Shown one piece after another: positions 61,311-64,000 of a stretch of DNA of 64,000 nt. Source of the DNA: Asterias amurensis. Its lineage: Eukaryota; Echinodermata; Asteroidea; Forcipulatida; Asteriidae. Position numbers and translations under genes: made by a program. The stretch's first letter is position 1, and each line of letters opens with the position of its first letter. The notes below the pieces were generated by a model that was not told where the DNA came from, made no database searches, and saw nothing but the letters and a program-made list of their open reading frames with translations. The stretch covers positions 9,849,917-9,913,916 of the forward strand of contig NC_092655.1 of NCBI RefSeq assembly GCF_032118995.1, given 5' to 3'.

Positions 61311-62355
61311 CCAAAAATCTTCGATTACCGCCAAAGTAAAACATTGGCGTGCTTCAAATTTGCACCGGCACACTCGGGTGGGGTATCCGCGTGAAGTAAT
61401 CACGCTAATTCGGCTTTTCGGGGTGCCTCGAAATTTAAAAAGTTTATTCCCCGGGCAGGGAAAAGGGAAGAGCGGCCATCTTGTTTTTCTACTAGTCAAC
61501 TCTGGAAATCGCGTTTTGACGGTGCAAATCGACCAAGTTGAGCATCCTGAACAACTTTGCTGTGTGGAGTCATGCAAAATTCGCAAAACCTTGGGAATTA
61601 CAACTTTTTGGTGCAAAAGTGACGTCATAATTTGACCAAAAATCGTCGATTACCGCCAAAGTAAAACATTGACGGGGTTCAAATTTGCACCGGCACACTC
61701 GGGTGGGGTATCCGCAAGAAGTAATCACGCTAATTCGGCTATTCGGGAGCTCGACAATTAAAAAGTTTATTCCCCGGGCAGGGAAAAGGGAAGAGCGGCC
61801 ATCTTGTTTTTCTAATAGTCAACTCTGGAAATCGCGTGTTGACGGTGCAAATCGACCAAGTTGAGCATCCTGAACAACTTTCCTGTGTGGAGTCATGCAA
61901 AATTCGCAAAACCTTGGGAATTACAACTTTTTTGTGCAAAAGTGACGTCATATATTGACCAAAAATCGTCGATTACCGCCAAAGTAAAACATTGGCGTGC
62001 TTCAAATTTGCACCGGCACACTCGGGTGGGGTATCGGCAAGAAGTTATCACGCTAATTCGGCTTTTCGGGGTGCCTCGAAAATTAAAAAGGTTATTCCCC
62101 GGGCAGGGAAAAGGGAAGAGCGGCCATCTTGTTTTTCTAATAGTCAACTTTGGAAATCGCGTGTTGACGGTGCAAATCGACCAAGTTGAGCATCCTGAAC
62201 AACTTTCCTGTGTGGAGTCATGTAAAATTCGCAAAACCTTGGGAATTACAACTTTTTTGAGCAAAAGTGACGTCATATATTGACCAAAAATCATCGATTA
62301 CCGCCAAAGTAAAACATTGGCGTGGTTCAAATTTGCACCGGCACACTCGGGTGGG

Positions 62356-62404
62356 AGAAGACTGGTCTTTGACAATTACCAATAGTGTCCAGTGTCTTTA
62401 ATAA
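62356..62404 (+). mobile_element. Right end of a GGCAGTGGACACTATTGG element, cut by the satellite
   Basis: AGAAGACTGGTCTTTGACAA then TTACCAATAGTGTCCAGTG and TCTTTAA is the right end of the element family found complete at 7771 and 9829. Its left part is missing, and the satellite ends exactly where it starts. Confidence 0.85.
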
Positions 62405-63212
62405 AGATCAAAAGTCATTTTAGATATTTTTCATTAAGAAATGACACTAAAAGACTTAAACTAGCCCGTTCTTCAGCTTAGCGAGTTTAATCCTGAGGAA
62501 GGAGACCGCCTTTATTGAGCTTTCGTTTCAGTGACTGATGCATTGCGTTTTGCATTTGTTTTAACATAGGACCTCTTACAATCAACTGTCCTACTGACGT
62601 CATCATCCCTGTGTTATCAACCACACCTGACGTATCTTATACATGGATCCCTCCAGTCTTCCCAGACAAGTCTGGTCAGTACTTGTTTCCGTCTTCCTTT
62701 TTGCTGAAATGCCAGAAAGTAAAATATAAAAACGAAGGTCTGGTCTGGAACGAAAGATAAGGCAATTTTCCCTAGTTGAATATCAAGTATGATTCCAGAG
62801 ATGAGAACAACAGTCACAAAGTAAAAGCAATTGTTTTTCATCTTAAAGTTCAAGAATTGTTCCAATGAAGACAGTTGACTTTAGTCTCATATTATTATCG
62901 GCATTTGTGAAATAAAAGTGAAGGTTGAGTGCATTGACTCAGTCTTCAAAGACAGAAAGGAGACTATGTGTAGTGGAAGAACTAACAACCGTTGTACCAA
63001 CATGAAACTACAGTTAATGGATCTTCCTCTTGCATTTTGTTGTATTGTCTATGATACGATAATGTGATTGTTTTTATTTCTTCATGTATTTTTACCAGTG
63101 ACCCTTTCAGCTACTGTTGTTGGTCATTCTTTTTTAAGTTAACGAAACGTAACACCATTTAGATGTAAAGGTTTCATTCATCAATTTATCAACTCTTTTT
63201 TCTCCAAAATAG
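62405..63212. other. No gene recognised
   Basis: It contains a single CRE palindrome TGACGTCA at about 62595 and several short frames without recognised domains (for example 62617-62865 minus). It ends at the probable acceptor TTTTTCTCCAAAATAG in front of the SRCR exon. Confidence 0.5.
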
Positions 63213-63441
<229 letters not shown>

Positions 63442-64000
63442 TTATGAGCCGTTGTGGCATTATATCAGTTTTGGACCAATGTTCTATCCTCTTAATTAAT
63501 TAATTACAAAGACATAACTTACAACCCTTTGAAGCATCTCTGCTACTCCCCAGTGAGTGCTGAGCCCCCTTGCTCTCTGTTACGTATAGTGACATTTCTC
63601 AGCTGGGTGAGTTGATGCCATAGAGATACAACAAATCCGGAAAGTTTGCTTATTTCGCGGTTTTCTATGAAGTTTGAGGCGATTGGCGAGTTGCTCATCG
63701 CCTCCCCATATATAGGTTTGCATCAAGTATTGGCCTTGCAGCATGATTTTTGTAAATATGAATTTTCTAACTACAGCCTGTTGGTGCATTTGTTGGCCTC
63801 AAAAGTAAATTATTCTGTGATGTATTTTGTAAGTTTCGCCCATATAGCTCGATAAAGAGAGTCAGTGAATTTCAACTTGATGCAATGGTACGAGAAATAA
63901 CAGGGAAAGCGATATTCCAGATATGGATTTGGCAAATCAAGGACTCCATACCAGCTGTATTATTTCGTTCCCTCGACACATTACTTTGTTCGAACGAACT
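63442..64000. other. No gene recognised
   Basis: A 69-codon frame on the minus strand (63580-63789) and one on the plus strand (63646-63855) overlap each other and show no recognisable domain. No further SRCR sequence was seen. Confidence 0.45.

Larger units (their letters stand above)
20363..62355 (+). repeat. 42-kb satellite array, ~325-bp monomer, about 129 head-to-tail copies
   Basis: Monomers of mostly 323-325 bp repeat without a break from TGCAAAATTCGCAAAACC at 20363 to ACACTCGGGTGGG at 62355, all in one orientation. Constant segments include GTGCAAAAGTGACGTCAT, GATTACCGCCAAAGTAAAAC, TTTGCACCGGCACACTCG, GAGCGGCCATCTTGTTTTT and CAAGTTGAGCATCCTGAAC. One consensus-like monomer has about 19 CpG by eye, far above the flanks, and most monomers have one CCCGGG and one GACGTC site. 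Open frames of 65-248 codons appear on both strands because the monomer has few stops. They shift frame each monomer, except where a 324-bp copy keeps it. No protein is supported. Function is unknown. Confidence 0.97.

Noticed and set aside
20363..62355. More than 150 open frames of 65-248 codons on both strands inside the satellite
   Set aside because: They repeat with the monomer, appear on both strands over the same bases, change frame each 325 bp, and have no recognised domain. The longest ones only reflect a 324-bp monomer that keeps frame.
20363..62355. CRISPR-like regular repeat
   Set aside because: Monomers are contiguous, with no short repeat and unique spacer pattern, and the setting is eukaryotic.
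20363..62355. Centromeric satellite
   Set aside because: Length and higher-order structure would allow it, but no CENP-B-box-like motif was seen and the array lies between gene sequences. One window cannot show centromere function.
62340..62370. Target-site duplication flanking the satellite array
   Set aside because: The left flank (GCGGAAGAGCTG) and right flank (AGAAGACTGGTC) share only short, partial similarity, which is not enough to claim an insertion signature.
63580..63855. Overlapping 69-codon frames on opposite strands near the right edge
   Set aside because: No domain, splice support or codon signal. They are consistent with chance.

Overview
The window is eukaryotic nuclear DNA: AT-rich, with GT-AG introns of coding phase, tRNA-derived SINE sequence, several short terminal-inverted-repeat (TIR) elements and a very large tandem satellite. 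A scavenger-receptor (SRCR) exon and the style of the interspersed elements suggest an invertebrate deuterostome. An echinoderm, possibly a sea star, is my best guess, but this rests on recall of element families and not on a search.

Layout. (1) 3-2374 encodes a C2H2 zinc finger followed by a long transposase-derived core, in a frame that appears broken near 340-405. (2) 2484-7656 is a seven-exon gene whose translated exons fit the uncharacterised C-terminal region of SAMD3-like proteins. All exon phases agree, and a phase-compatible splice could join it to the core upstream. (3) 7657-11734 holds TIR elements, a ~113-bp minisatellite, an AT-rich palindromic block and a foldback. (4) 11735-17728 is a tandem array of six ~950-1030 bp units rich in palindromes and in CRE-like TGACGTCA sites. 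(5) 18402-20362 is the 5' end of a gene I read as mitochondrial intermediate peptidase (MIPEP): a likely non-coding first exon with a YY1-type motif, an exon with an acid-free basic mitochondrial presequence, and a second coding exon. (6) 20363-62355 is ~42 kb of about 129 head-to-tail copies of a ~325-bp CpG-rich satellite monomer, starting directly at the MIPEP exon and showing nested higher-order periodicity. (7) 62356-64000 carries the cut end of a TIR element and a decayed SRCR exon.

The most notable structure is the satellite. Its left edge abuts a coding exon with no visible splice donor, and its right edge cuts a TIR element. Nearly every monomer keeps a perfect CRE palindrome, and the sampled monomers keep a TTTTCG...CGAAAA dyad whose loop is the most variable part. 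Whether the array truly sits inside MIPEP or marks an assembly misjoin cannot be decided from the sequence alone. The many 65-248 codon open frames inside the satellite are by-products of its periodicity and are not annotated as genes.
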